Shown here: positions 54,160-63,140 of the stretch, in pieces
Layout: the number at the start of each line of letters is the position of its first letter
Numbering within the stretch: position 1 is the stretch's first letter
Origin: Fragilariopsis cylindrus CCMP1102
Taxonomy: Eukaryota; Bacillariophyta; Bacillariophyceae; Bacillariales; Bacillariaceae
NCBI GenBank assembly: GCA_900095095.1
Contig: FMBT01000296.1
Coordinates: forward strand, 62,001 to 126,000
Direction of reading: 5' to 3'
DNA length: 64,000 nucleotides
Position numbers and translations under genes: made by a program
Notes under the pieces: generated by a model
Databases searched by the model: none
Told to the model about the DNA's origin: nothing
Seen by the model: the letters and a program-made list of their open reading frames with translations, nothing else

Positions 54160-54638
54160 TTACTGGTAGCGAGTGCACAGCCATACAATTTCGAATTGGT
54201 ACCAAAGGTGATGGCAGTTCCAGCCTTCTCGGTTCTTCACAGAATATGTCGACAATTGAACATCTTCTGGATCAGTATCTTCTAAAATCTTTTCCATAAA
54301 TCTTTGTCCGACCATACCATTACCAATAACGACGACACGTTTCTTAGTATCTAGTTCAGTACTAGTACTAGTTGTTGTTGACGTGGTAGTGAAAGGAATG
54401 GCTTGACGAGGAACAACAAATGCATCGATGACGACGACTGTAGTACCTGCAGCAAGGTTGCGGCGAGTACAGCTGCTAACGACTCGTTCGTTTTCTTCCT
54501 CTTGTTGCTATCATTATTGCCATCATTAGCAACGGCGGACAGCTGATGCTTTCTGGGATTTATATTTTCACCACGTTCGACATTCACCATATTGTCATTG
54601 CTACTTGTTTCTAGCATTGTACTTTCAGATCGTCCCAT
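54160..54638 (-). pseudogene. nirB: Truncated, frameshifted nitrite reductase large-subunit (NirB-like) fragment
   Basis: One minus-strand frame without an initiating ATG reads KKRVVVIGNGMVGQRFMEKI, then LEDTDPEDVQLSTY. This is the N-terminal FAD-binding Rossmann motif (VVxIGNGMVGxRF) typical of NAD(P)H-nitrite reductase large subunits. The expected next words are found one frame over (CEEPR), so a 1-bp deletion follows the TY; the downstream sequence then loses similarity and stops by 54160. An ATG frame at 54638 (MGRSESTMLETSSND, with a basic KRKK patch) covers the upstream part in a different frame. Nothing of the siroheme, iron-sulfur or remaining FAD domains is present. A working gene would be over 800 residues. 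This is best read as a decayed copy of an assimilatory enzyme elsewhere in the genome. Confidence 0.6.
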
Positions 54639-55660
54639 TGTCAATAAACCTTAAGCAAGTAATAGTTGATTTCAATGAAACCTAAAACCCGCTTAAAAGT
54701 TTATTAACGCCGGTATACACTGTATAGTCAACACCTTCGTCAGTAGCAATAAGAAGCAATAAGAATAAGACTGGAGCGTCTTTCTTCAGAGGTAATAGTT
54801 GTTTCTGATGATTGATTTTCAATTTTATGAGTTGTATTTTGTGATTATTTGTGGCTACAATAAATATGAAAATGTGTGGGGTTTGTAAGTTCCTGGAATG
54901 ATAATGTTTTTGGTTTCGAACTAACTGATACTCCATCAGATATACTCCAACGTATCATGACAAATTTAGTTATATGGGACAGGATCCCGGTAAGAGACAA
55001 ATATGGATCCAAGATTCTTTCGTTCCTGGGAATCGATCAGATATACTCCAACGTATCGTGACAAATTTCGTCATATTGGACAGAGGATCACGGTAAGAGA
55101 CAAATATGGATCCACGATTTAAAACAGATTCTTTATATATAATTTATTGGAAGTCATGTGGGAAACGATCACGTTAAGAGACGTTATGACGAATGCTATT
55201 ACAGTGTTATCAGATATTGATAATACATGATTTTTTAATCTTATTTCATAGGAATAAATATTCGTTACAGTAGTAAAAGTAAGTACAACTCGCTTTCGTC
55301 GTTCGTTCATTATTTATTCATTCATTCATTGTACGTGTTAATCTAGAATCACTAGTCATTCACGAGTAAGTCATTTTGAAAGGTATGTTATTGTTTGGGC
55401 TCACAAAATAGACGAGTGGAACTAAAATTTTCAAACTGAAGTATTTTTTTCCTATACCAGAAGACAATACTGGTAAAAAAGTCCTTTTTTAATAAATGTA
55501 TGTATTGATCCTTATTATCAAAAATTCACGAAAACTACAAGAAAAAATCGCTCCTTCAAATAACAGCTTCAAATCTGAAGATGAAATTTAGCTGCGGTCC
55601 CATATATTCCATGTGCCTGTTCTTGTCTTGTCTTGTCTTCCAGCAAGTTCTAGGATTACA
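54639..55660. other. Intergenic with a 101-bp tandem duplication
   Basis: The repeat at 54936-55130 is listed separately. A minus-strand frame at 54682-54936 is rich in Leu and Ile but has no support. No gene is seen. Confidence 0.5.
54936..55130. repeat. 101-bp tandem duplication
   Basis: The unit beginning TCAGATATACTCCAACGTAT (54936) recurs at 55037. The copies share CCAACGTATC, TGACAAATTT, GGTAAGAGACAAATATGGAT and CCA-GATT, with scattered differences. Confidence 0.85.
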
Positions 55661-56398
55661 TCATTCAGTTCTATGATGTGGTTTGAATGGTGCTTGGAAA
55701 GTGGAAGAATCTTCTTTTTGTGGTGATAGGTGCGCGGTTTTCATTATTTTCTTTTTGATTCCAAGGGATGGTTGTTGTTGTTGTTGTGATGGTTGTTGTT
55801 GTTGTTGATGTGATTGTATATTCGTATCTTCATCCGCCGTAAAAATTGGTCCAGCACATTTAATTATTGTATTCCAATCGTTATATGAAAATATACTCAA
55901 GAAAAGTAGGAAACTAAAAAAATAGATTCGATATTCCTGATCAATTTTTTCTGTTGCTGTTCCAACCAACAGTACAATAAATAATATTAATGATAATAAA
56001 TACATTACAAACGCTTTGTAACGTATTGTTTCTGTACTTTTTAGAAATTCTTCATAAATATCCATACGTCCAGTACCAACAGCAGCTCGTCCATATATAC
56101 TTGAAAGTGAAAATACGACAGTTGCATATATACCACTTAATGAACATATACTACATGTCAGTACTGATACATTATGCAATAATGACATATAGGAACTAGA
56201 ACTACGTGTTGTACCTTCATCTTGACTATTTGTTTCAAATAATGCAGCAAATGATGCTGTTGCTGTTAATACAGAAACTACTATATGGGCATCAAATGAA
56301 TCTAATAATGGTTCTGCACCAGTTTCATTTTCAGTACTATCTACGACTATTACTACTAGTAGCAGCAGCAGCCGCAGCAGCAGCGGTGGATGCAGCAT
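55661..56398 (-). CDS. Multi-pass membrane protein, unknown family
   Basis: The gene encodes 245 residues from ATG 56398. A Leu/Val-rich N-terminus (LLLRLLLLLVVIVV) could be a signal anchor, although it is encoded partly by a GCAGCAG/CTAGTA microsatellite. Further hydrophobic segments lie at about 37-53 (HIVVSVLTATASFAALF), 72-98 (LLHNVSVLTCSICSLSGIYA), 130-149 (FVMYLLSLILFIVLLVGTA) and 160-172 (YFFSFLLFLSIFS). The C-terminal 60 residues are soluble and Gln-rich. The four-helix arrangement with an early LxxxASFAALFE recalls Orai-type calcium channels, but I cannot support that beyond general layout. Non-low-complexity loops such as GRAAVGTGRMDIYEEFL suggest a real conserved protein. No intron is seen. 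Confidence 0.6.
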   Translation of the reverse strand: MLHPPLLLRLLLLLVVIVVDSTENETGAEPLLDSFDAHIVVSVLTATASFAALFETNSQDEGTTRSSSSYMSLLHNVSVLTCSICSLSGIYATVVFSLSSIYGRAAVGTGRMDIYEEFLKSTETIRYKAFVMYLLSLILFIVLLVGTATEKIDQEYRIYFFSFLLFLSIFSYNDWNTIIKCAGPIFTADEDTNIQSHQQQQQPSQQQQQPSLGIKKKIMKTAHLSPQKEDSSTFQAPFKPHHRTE

Positions 56399-56664
56399 GA
56401 CGTTTAATCCTTGTTCGTCTTGTTGTTGCAGCGTTATACAGTATGCATTGTACTTCTTTTTATTATTCGTTATTATAACAAGTATGAGGTCACAAATGAA
56501 AATGAAAATGAAAATGAATCAATATTTATTTTTATAAAATATATGTATTTGTATGTAGTTGTATGTATCGATTTGTTGTAAAATAGTTCACGAAAATTTC
56601 GAATGCAACAAAGTCCCGAGTGCACGGATGATCAGTTTGTTGTGCTGTGCTAGTTGCTTTAGTT

Positions 56665-58571
56665 TTAATTCTTATTCTTGTTCTTATTTTTATTCTTATC
56701 TTTGTTTTTGTTTGACGACTGATACAAGTAATCACATCTTCCTAATCCTGCCTTCTTTCCACAACTTAGTGGACAAGCATCAAATACTTTGACACCCTTC
56801 CGTTTTTTTTTACATTTCTTCCGGATCTTGTTCAATTTATTACCCTTGACAAAATTACATTTTTTGTTCTTAAATACAATACCTGTTGAATCAACACATC
56901 CTTGTGTTGGAAATGCTGTTGGTAAGAATGTTGGAAAACTCGTTGGTGCATCAGTAGGTGTATCAGTAGGCGCATCAGAGGGTGCCTCAGTAGGAAAGGC
57001 AGTCGGTTCATCAGTCGGTGATACGGAAGGTGATGATGTATCGTCGGTTGTCGGTTTATCCGTTGGAACAACATCGTCGAATGTATCGGCAGGTGTTGGA
57101 TATCCTGTTGGTACTCCGGTAAGCAGTTGAGTTGGTACATCAGATGGTACATTGAATGAATCATCAACAGTAAATGTTTGTGTCTCTTCAGATCCAAATT
57201 CACCACCATCAAACACCATACGTCCATTTAGATATCCTTTATAATATCCTGGTCCCCAGTCACAACACAAACCATCACCGTATCCATCTTTCATTTTGAA
57301 TACATATTCACCTCCATCTAAACAAAAATAGGTATTATCAGATGGATCAAAATATGTTCTATTAGCTTCATATACGCGATTTGCACCAGCAATAATAACA
57401 TCCGGATCGTCATTATTAACAAGTTCCCAATATGTTTCACCACCATACGAATCAATACCAATCTTTACTTGAAATTTGATCTGTCCGTTCTCACAATCAG
57501 TTGCAATATTTACAAGTGGATCAGAAACTGGAACATATGTATTAACAACAGGAGCCTCGGCAGGAGATTGAGATTCAGTAGTAGGTTCAACGACGGGTGC
57601 TGATGATGTTGCGACAGGAGATGGAGTAGGTGGTGTTGTTGTTGCTACAGGAGAAGGGGTAGGATCCGTTACTGGTGCCGATGATGTTGCGACAGGAGAT
57701 GTAGTAGGTGGTGATGTTGTTATAGGAGAAGGGGTAGGATCCGTTACTGGTGGTGGTCCACCACCACCACCAGTACAGATTTCATAGGTCGGTGATTCCG
57801 ATTCGAATTCTGGATTACCACTTATTTTTAATTCACCATTTAATTCTAATTTGAATGAACCACACCCATTACTAGTACACATACCATCACCATAATTGTC
57901 CCTAACAATGTAATTATAACATGTATTACTCTTAAGGCATACCTTATGCTCGTTGTTATATGATTCAACTAAATACTTTCGTTCCAATACAGTATCACCA
58001 TTTTGTTCTTGTAAGATCGAACTTGTTTCGAAACCATATACATCAGTAACAAGTTCAACAAGTAATTGTTGATCACAATTTTCAAAAACGTCAGTAGTCG
58101 CAGTGGCAGTATTAGTATTATTATCACAAAAATCAGCCGATGCATTCCATATGTTACAAACTTGATCAATAATCCATGACGAACCACTTGATGTACGTGC
58201 ATATACTCCAGGATAAGTAGCATCTGCACAACCATATCCCCAAGAAACAACACCAACATGTGTGTGTTCCATTGTACCATCATTCAAGGTGATAGGACGA
58301 ACAATTGGACCACCAGAATCACCTTGACATGAATCTTTACCACCATCTGAAAAACCAGCACATAACATTGCATCAGTAATTTGACCATTGTATGAGTTAG
58401 GACTATTACAATTAGCATTTGGAATTGTGGGTACTGTAACATCGTGAACGAATCCAGCTATATAGCAAGAAGAAAAAGATAGAGAGTAAGAAAGAAGAAG
58501 AAGGAAAAAAAATCATTGTTAGACGATATTTTGAATTTTTATTAAACAAGTGAAGAAATCGATAACACATA

Positions 58572-58607
<36 letters not shown>

Positions 58608-59428
58608 AACAAAACGACGATGGAATGTGTTGTACACTACTTACGGGAATCTCCTCCAGCTGAGAGTGTTCCCAATCCCATAACCGTTAAATCATCACCA
58701 CTGGATGCAGGTACTGCTGGATTAGTATTTAATATTAATTTGACTTTTGTTTGATCAATAATAACATCCCGATCTAATAAACATAATGCAAAATCATTAT
58801 TAATACTACTACCACCGTTACCAAATGTTGGATCATCAATCCATACATCACAAAATGCTGGTTGTGCACCAAAGTTTGATGATCGTCTCTTGAAGGATCC
58901 AACATTAACTTGTTGATCTTTAAAATCTTGACAATGTGCAGCAAATAATACAACAGATGGTGCAATTAATGCACCGCCACTGTATAGTGATGTGATGTGG
59001 TGTGGTGTGTGATGTGTGATGTGTAATGTGATATGGTGTGGTGTGGTGTGTTGTGAATAGAAGAACACAAAGAGGAACGAATAGATAGATAAATAAACAT
59101 CATGATGAGATTTGGTGTCAATGCAAGTAAACGATACAAAAATACGTCGTCCCAATTTACAAAAGTTCAATTAATTAGTAAATTGTTTTCACTTTACTTA
59201 CCATCCTCCCATACCGACGTAATAAGGGAATTCGCCTTCATCACTTTCATTACCACCAACAATTCTTTGGTTACTGTCGGCGGCGGCGGCGGCGGCGGTT
59301 GTTGATGCTGGTGCTAAGGCACGAAGAGACGATGATAAAGCAGTATTCCTAGCATCAGTCGTAGTAGCCGTTACTACTAGCACGACAGTAGCGAGTGCAA
59401 TTATCGTAGAAGAACATGATTTCATCAT
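56665..59428 (-). CDS. Secreted trypsin-like serine protease with extra domains (three exons)
   Basis: Exons 59202-59428, 58645-58979 and 56665-58457 are joined by 222-bp and 187-bp GT-AG introns and give 784 residues. A signal peptide (1-26) and short propeptide precede RIVGG (55-59), the activation site. The triad is intact: His91 in AAHC, Asp138 in NNDFALCLL, Ser235 in GDSGGP; Asp229 at the base of the S1 pocket predicts cleavage after Arg/Lys. After the protease domain come two related beta-rich units containing VRDNYGDGMC and MKDGYGDGLC, joined by PT/PS-rich linkers (PTPSPITTSPPTTSPVA). A TDxPT repeat stalk follows, then a C-terminal Cys-rich domain (CVDSTGIVFKNKKC to CPLSCGKKAGLG) of the small disulfide type common in diatom secreted proteins. 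The tail is a (NK)n run encoded by a microsatellite. An extracellular or wall-associated protease is expected. Confidence 0.88.
58575..58602. repeat. (CA)n microsatellite in protease intron 2
   Basis: An almost pure CA run lies inside the intron at 58458-58644, followed by AAAC units. Confidence 0.9.
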
Positions 59429-60343
59429 CGTTGATTGTGATGTTTGTTCAATTCAGTTGAGTTGAGTTGAAGGTGAAGTTAAGTCGTTTTGCTTCTTTTA
59501 TGAAAATTGTTTGTTCTTCGATTGTTGTATTCAATGTTTTGTTCGAGTGTGTGTACAGTATTCTGAAATTATGAGAATGTGTTCGATGGAGGATGTTGCT
59601 CTTTCAAAAGAAAAAAAGAGTCACAGTTGTGATCATTCTAATAAGTGTCTGTTCAAAGGCATATGTAAAAACATGCACAGCAAGATTGAAACTTATTCTA
59701 TTATGGACAAGGCCCATTGAACTATCTTTGTTTTGCATTAGTCCGTTAAATTAAAACACACACATAACATTCATGGAAATTAACTCTCGTTGTTAGCAAT
59801 CTTATTGGCCAACTAATAGAAAACATTCCTATCGATCATTATATTACAGTACCGTATGGAAATTTGAAGAAGGTCCATTGTATTATCATTGTTTTGCATT
59901 TAGTCCGTTAAATTGAAAAAAACACACACAACATTCATGGAAATTAATTCTCGTGTGTTAGAAATCTTAAGGGCCAAGTAGTAGATGTGTCCGTATCAAA
60001 ATGAAAAAGTGTGGTGTACATCACTCCTGTTACCACTTCGAGCGATGACCGCAAAGCGTTAACAAATACAGGTAGTTCACTGATGTATTTGTTGAGATGT
60101 ATATCTGCTATCATTCTACGTACGAATATAGAAACTAAATCATGCTAATATAAATCATGCCCAAATTATACTAGTATTTGTTAAATTACAAATTTCCCAT
60201 CTTTTGCGCTTCCATTTTTGGTTTTGCACCTCTCCTCCCATCCCATCCCATCATTTGTCATCTCTATCGCCGACACGACGGCAATCATACCATCACCATC
60301 GGCAGCGGCAGCTCATCCCTATTTTTACCAACATCATTGGTGT

Positions 60344-60379
<36 letters not shown>

Positions 60380-60454
60380 AAGCAACAATACTAAGATCAA
60401 AAACAAAAAAGATAAAGCAACAACAATCTCGGAAGGTATCTGACAATAATAACG
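59429..60454. other. Intergenic with a duplicated segment
   Basis: The duplication at 59706-59983 is listed separately. An (AGC)n microsatellite lies at about 60346-60378; a frame through it starts only at TTG and is not called. The first 150 bp should contain the protease promoter. Confidence 0.5.
59706..59983. repeat. About 115-bp direct duplication
   Basis: The segment 59706-59824 recurs at 59870-59983. Shared blocks are TTGTTTTGCAT, TAGTCCGTTAAATT, CACACA, ACATTCATGGAAATTAA, CTCG and GGCCAA, with small indels between. Confidence 0.8.
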
Positions 60455-61053
60455 ATGGACGATTCATTCAATTCTACATTCCTTACCCCCGATGTTGATG
60501 TTGATGTCGACTTCTCTTCGAGCACAGACTCGACATCCAGATGAAAACTACTGGATCTCAGATGAACAAGCAGAAGAAATAACTACAGATGGTGATGATT
60601 TTCCTACTACCGCTGATTGGAAGGAGGATGCTCTAGAAGTGTCAGTAGATATGGCTCGCCGCCATCCATGGAAACAAGCAAAGATAGAGAAAGGAATCCT
60701 CCGTACTGTATGGGAAGAAAGTCATCCTTCATTCGATAACAGTGTCAAGGTCAATCCTGTAGACTTGCTAATCAACAATACAATCCCTTAGTTCATTCAT
60801 AAATTGAACAGTAGAAGAAGCGGAGATCCAATTAGTGTAATTGATATTATTGAAGCTAAGATCTCGAATAAGAAAGTCTAAAATTGATTACAACAATCTG
60901 AGGCCAACGCCGGCGCATCTGCCTCGGGTAATCAATCTATCTGGATCTCCAGAAGAAGACTATCTTATTTACTCAATCGCGAAAAAGACAAGTATTGATT
61001 CTTTTATTCTAAGTAATAATAGTAATAGTACAGCAGAAGATAGTGAACCATAA
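60455..61053 (+). pseudogene. Broken acidic protein gene, unknown family
   Basis: ATG 60455 gives 29 acidic residues (MDDSFNSTFLTPDVDVDVDF) ending in TGA. An overlapping frame continues for about 85 residues in a coding-like manner (HPDENYWISDEQAEEITTDG, then WKEDALEVSVDMARRHPWKQ, then AKIEKGILRTVWEESHPSFD) to TAG at 60789-60791. A further frame at 60841-61053 carries VINLSGSPEEDYLIYSIAKK. Two frame breaks would be needed to join these. A segment starting GCCAACGCCG-CGCATCTGCC (about 60903) is echoed at about 61059 and 61276, so the 3' part is an eroded repeat. Unrecognised introns are the alternative. Confidence 0.35.
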
Positions 61054-61856
61054 CCTTTGAAGTCAACACTGCCGCATCGGACGCCGATAATCCTACTGGA
61101 TTTCCAGAAGAAGAAGAAGGAAGAGATAGAAGATTCGATTTGATTCAATTCGATTCGATCTGTACATCAACGACCGAAATCGATTTTGATTTGGTAGATT
61201 GACGTACTGTAAAACACGCTACTAGATAGAATACAATACATGATAGAAATATAAGAAGAGAGTTGTATTTCAGAAGAAGCCAACGCCGCCACGTCTGCCA
61301 CGATTATTCAACTGGATTTTCAAAAAACGAAGAACAAGAAGCAGAAAGCAAGATGATTACTGCTACTGTTCGAATTACTGTTGTTGACGATGAAGTTATT
61401 CCGGTAGTGAAAAAAAAGTTGTTATTATATATACTAGACTAGCAAATACTAGTAAAATTTTGGCATGATTTAGCTTTTATATTGAAAATTCGCGAGTACT
61501 GTACGTACTTCTTGCGTGTTTTTTTAAAAGAACGTGCCCTAGAGGCGCGTGCCAAAAAAAAATATCCAATACAAACATCTGATTGATTAAACTGCGTGTC
61601 ATCCCTCAAGCAATGCTGCTGAAAAGATTTGCATTTAACATTACCACGCACAATGCATCGCCATTGACTACCGTACAGTACCGCACAGTAAAAACTCTGC
61701 CTTAACAGAGTACGTCGCTACTGTACTGTACCGGTAAAGAAGTACCTGTCGTCGTCATCATCATCTCGACGCACACACTAAAACTGTACACGATTCATCA
61801 ATCTGTCACGAGTGGAACGTACTACAGTATAGGATAAGAAAATAGTGTATAACGAT
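61054..61856. other. Upstream region of ARM-like gene B
   Basis: This holds two further eroded copies of the 60.9-kb unit (about 61059 and 61276), the dispersed repeat at 61411-61494, and the direct repeat 61514-61806 that also occurs after the gene. Promoter elements of gene B must lie in the last 200 bp. Confidence 0.5.
61514..61806 (+). repeat. Direct repeat, copy 1 (upstream of ARM-like gene B)
   Basis: It begins GCGTGTTTTTTTAAAAGAAC and includes GCCCTAGAGGCGCG, ATCCAATACAAACATCT, ATTACCACGCACAATGCATC, GCCATTGACTACCGTACAGT, AACAGAGTACGTCGCTACTG and CTCGACGCACACACTAAAAC. A 45-bp insertion relative to copy 2 lies near 61583-61630. It ends about 50 bp before the start codon, so it spans the presumed promoter. 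Confidence 0.85.
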
Positions 61857-63140
61857 ATGGACGACACAACAGGAAAAAGTACTGACAAGATGACAGCAAG
61901 GGACGTTTTTGTTGATGATGACGAAGGAGAAAATGATACCAAGCGTCACCGTACTGATGATGCTAATACTGCTGCGTCCACCAATCATAAAGACTCTCAT
62001 AATAATCCTGTAGTACCAGACCCCGTTACTTCTGCTTCTACCACTGGAACTAGAACTGGATCGGGAGACGTTGTTGCTGTCACTGCCACTGTCACCACCA
62101 CCACTAACGACGAGCTCCCATCAACAAAGTCCGAAATAATGGAAGTGTTATGCAGTATCATATCTGATCGTTATACTCGTGAAGAGGCGTTGTATACTTT
62201 GGTAAGACTATCCAAATGGGCAAAAACAAAAAATGGTAATTTCTTGAGATTATTCCATGCATGTAATGGGGTTTTGATTGTACTGAATTTTATCAAGAAA
62301 ACCATGAACGATGGAAATTGTGTCGGACAAGTCCGTATGGAATGCATTGAAAAGGCAGCGCAAGTAATTAGGGGTGTCATCCATCTAGATGAAAACAAGG
62401 TTAATTTGGAGATTGCGACAAAGATTGCAGCATCTTTTGTGAAATGCGATGGAATTAACACCCTCATTAATGCAAGTGAAGAATACAACGGTGGGGAGGA
62501 CGTTCACGAGCTAAATGCCTTGTACTTTGTCTGGATGGCATTGGTCAATATCACCGCCTTTGAAACTGATGTGATGACGGAAGATGTAATCAATAAAGAT
62601 CAGGCTATTGCTTTATTCGATACGGGCATTGATGTCATCTCCCAACTCAAATCTGTTGACGGCGATGTCGCTTCAGAAATACTCGAGTTCGTATTTGAGA
62701 CTTTTTTTAATGTTGTGTCAAATGATTATGTGACAAAGAAAAACTTTCAAGATAACGATATTCTTTCAAAATGTTTGGAGGTTGTCGCAAAAAGGATGAT
62801 GCGTGGTGAAACGTGGACTTGTAGAAGTGAAAATGTAATTTTTGGTACCATTTTATTGTTCCACACTTGTTGCTGCAAAAAATTATTAGATAGGAGTTCC
62901 GATTATGAAATTCTTCTACCTTTGCTTGTTATGGTTCTGAAAGTATATCCATCAAATGATGAGATTCGAAATAAGGCAATGGTTGTAATTCAATATGCGT
63001 GTGAATTTGTTAACGATAGGAAGATTATTGAACGATCGGGGGCGATGGAAGTTCTTGGAGCATTATTAGCATCGGATAATATCAATGAAGCCGGAAAAAG
63101 ACAAGTTCGTTTTATTACCCGCCTGATCACAGCCCCTTAG
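61857..63140 (+). CDS. ARM/HEAT-like helical repeat protein (paralog B)
   Basis: The gene encodes 427 residues from ATG 61857; the frame is open four codons earlier only from a GTG. The first 90 residues are low complexity (Asp/Thr/Ser, with a KRHR patch). From about 95 to the end it parallels the gene at 1658-3013: EVLCSIISDRYTREEALYTL, FHACNGVLIVLNFIKKTMND, GNCVGQVRMECIEKAAQVI, CDGINTLINASEEYNGG, VFETFFNVVSNDYVTKKNFQ and RSGAMEVLGALLA. The fold is probably a stack of alpha-helical pairs used for protein binding. The paralogs share about 60% of residues by eye, are inverted, and lie 59 kb apart. The same promoter-like repeat occurs before (61514) and after (63651) this gene, which suggests a further family member just beyond the window. 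Confidence 0.75.
   Translation: MDDTTGKSTDKMTARDVFVDDDEGENDTKRHRTDDANTAASTNHKDSHNNPVVPDPVTSASTTGTRTGSGDVVAVTATVTTTTNDELPSTKSEIMEVLCSIISDRYTREEALYTLVRLSKWAKTKNGNFLRLFHACNGVLIVLNFIKKTMNDGNCVGQVRMECIEKAAQVIRGVIHLDENKVNLEIATKIAASFVKCDGINTLINASEEYNGGEDVHELNALYFVWMALVNITAFETDVMTEDVINKDQAIALFDTGIDVISQLKSVDGDVASEILEFVFETFFNVVSNDYVTKKNFQDNDILSKCLEVVAKRMMRGETWTCRSENVIFGTILLFHTCCCKKLLDRSSDYEILLPLLVMVLKVYPSNDEIRNKAMVVIQYACEFVNDRKIIERSGAMEVLGALLASDNINEAGKRQVRFITRLITAP

Noticed and set aside
60204-60443. 79-codon frame with poly-Ser
   Set aside because: It starts at TTG and runs through an AGC microsatellite.
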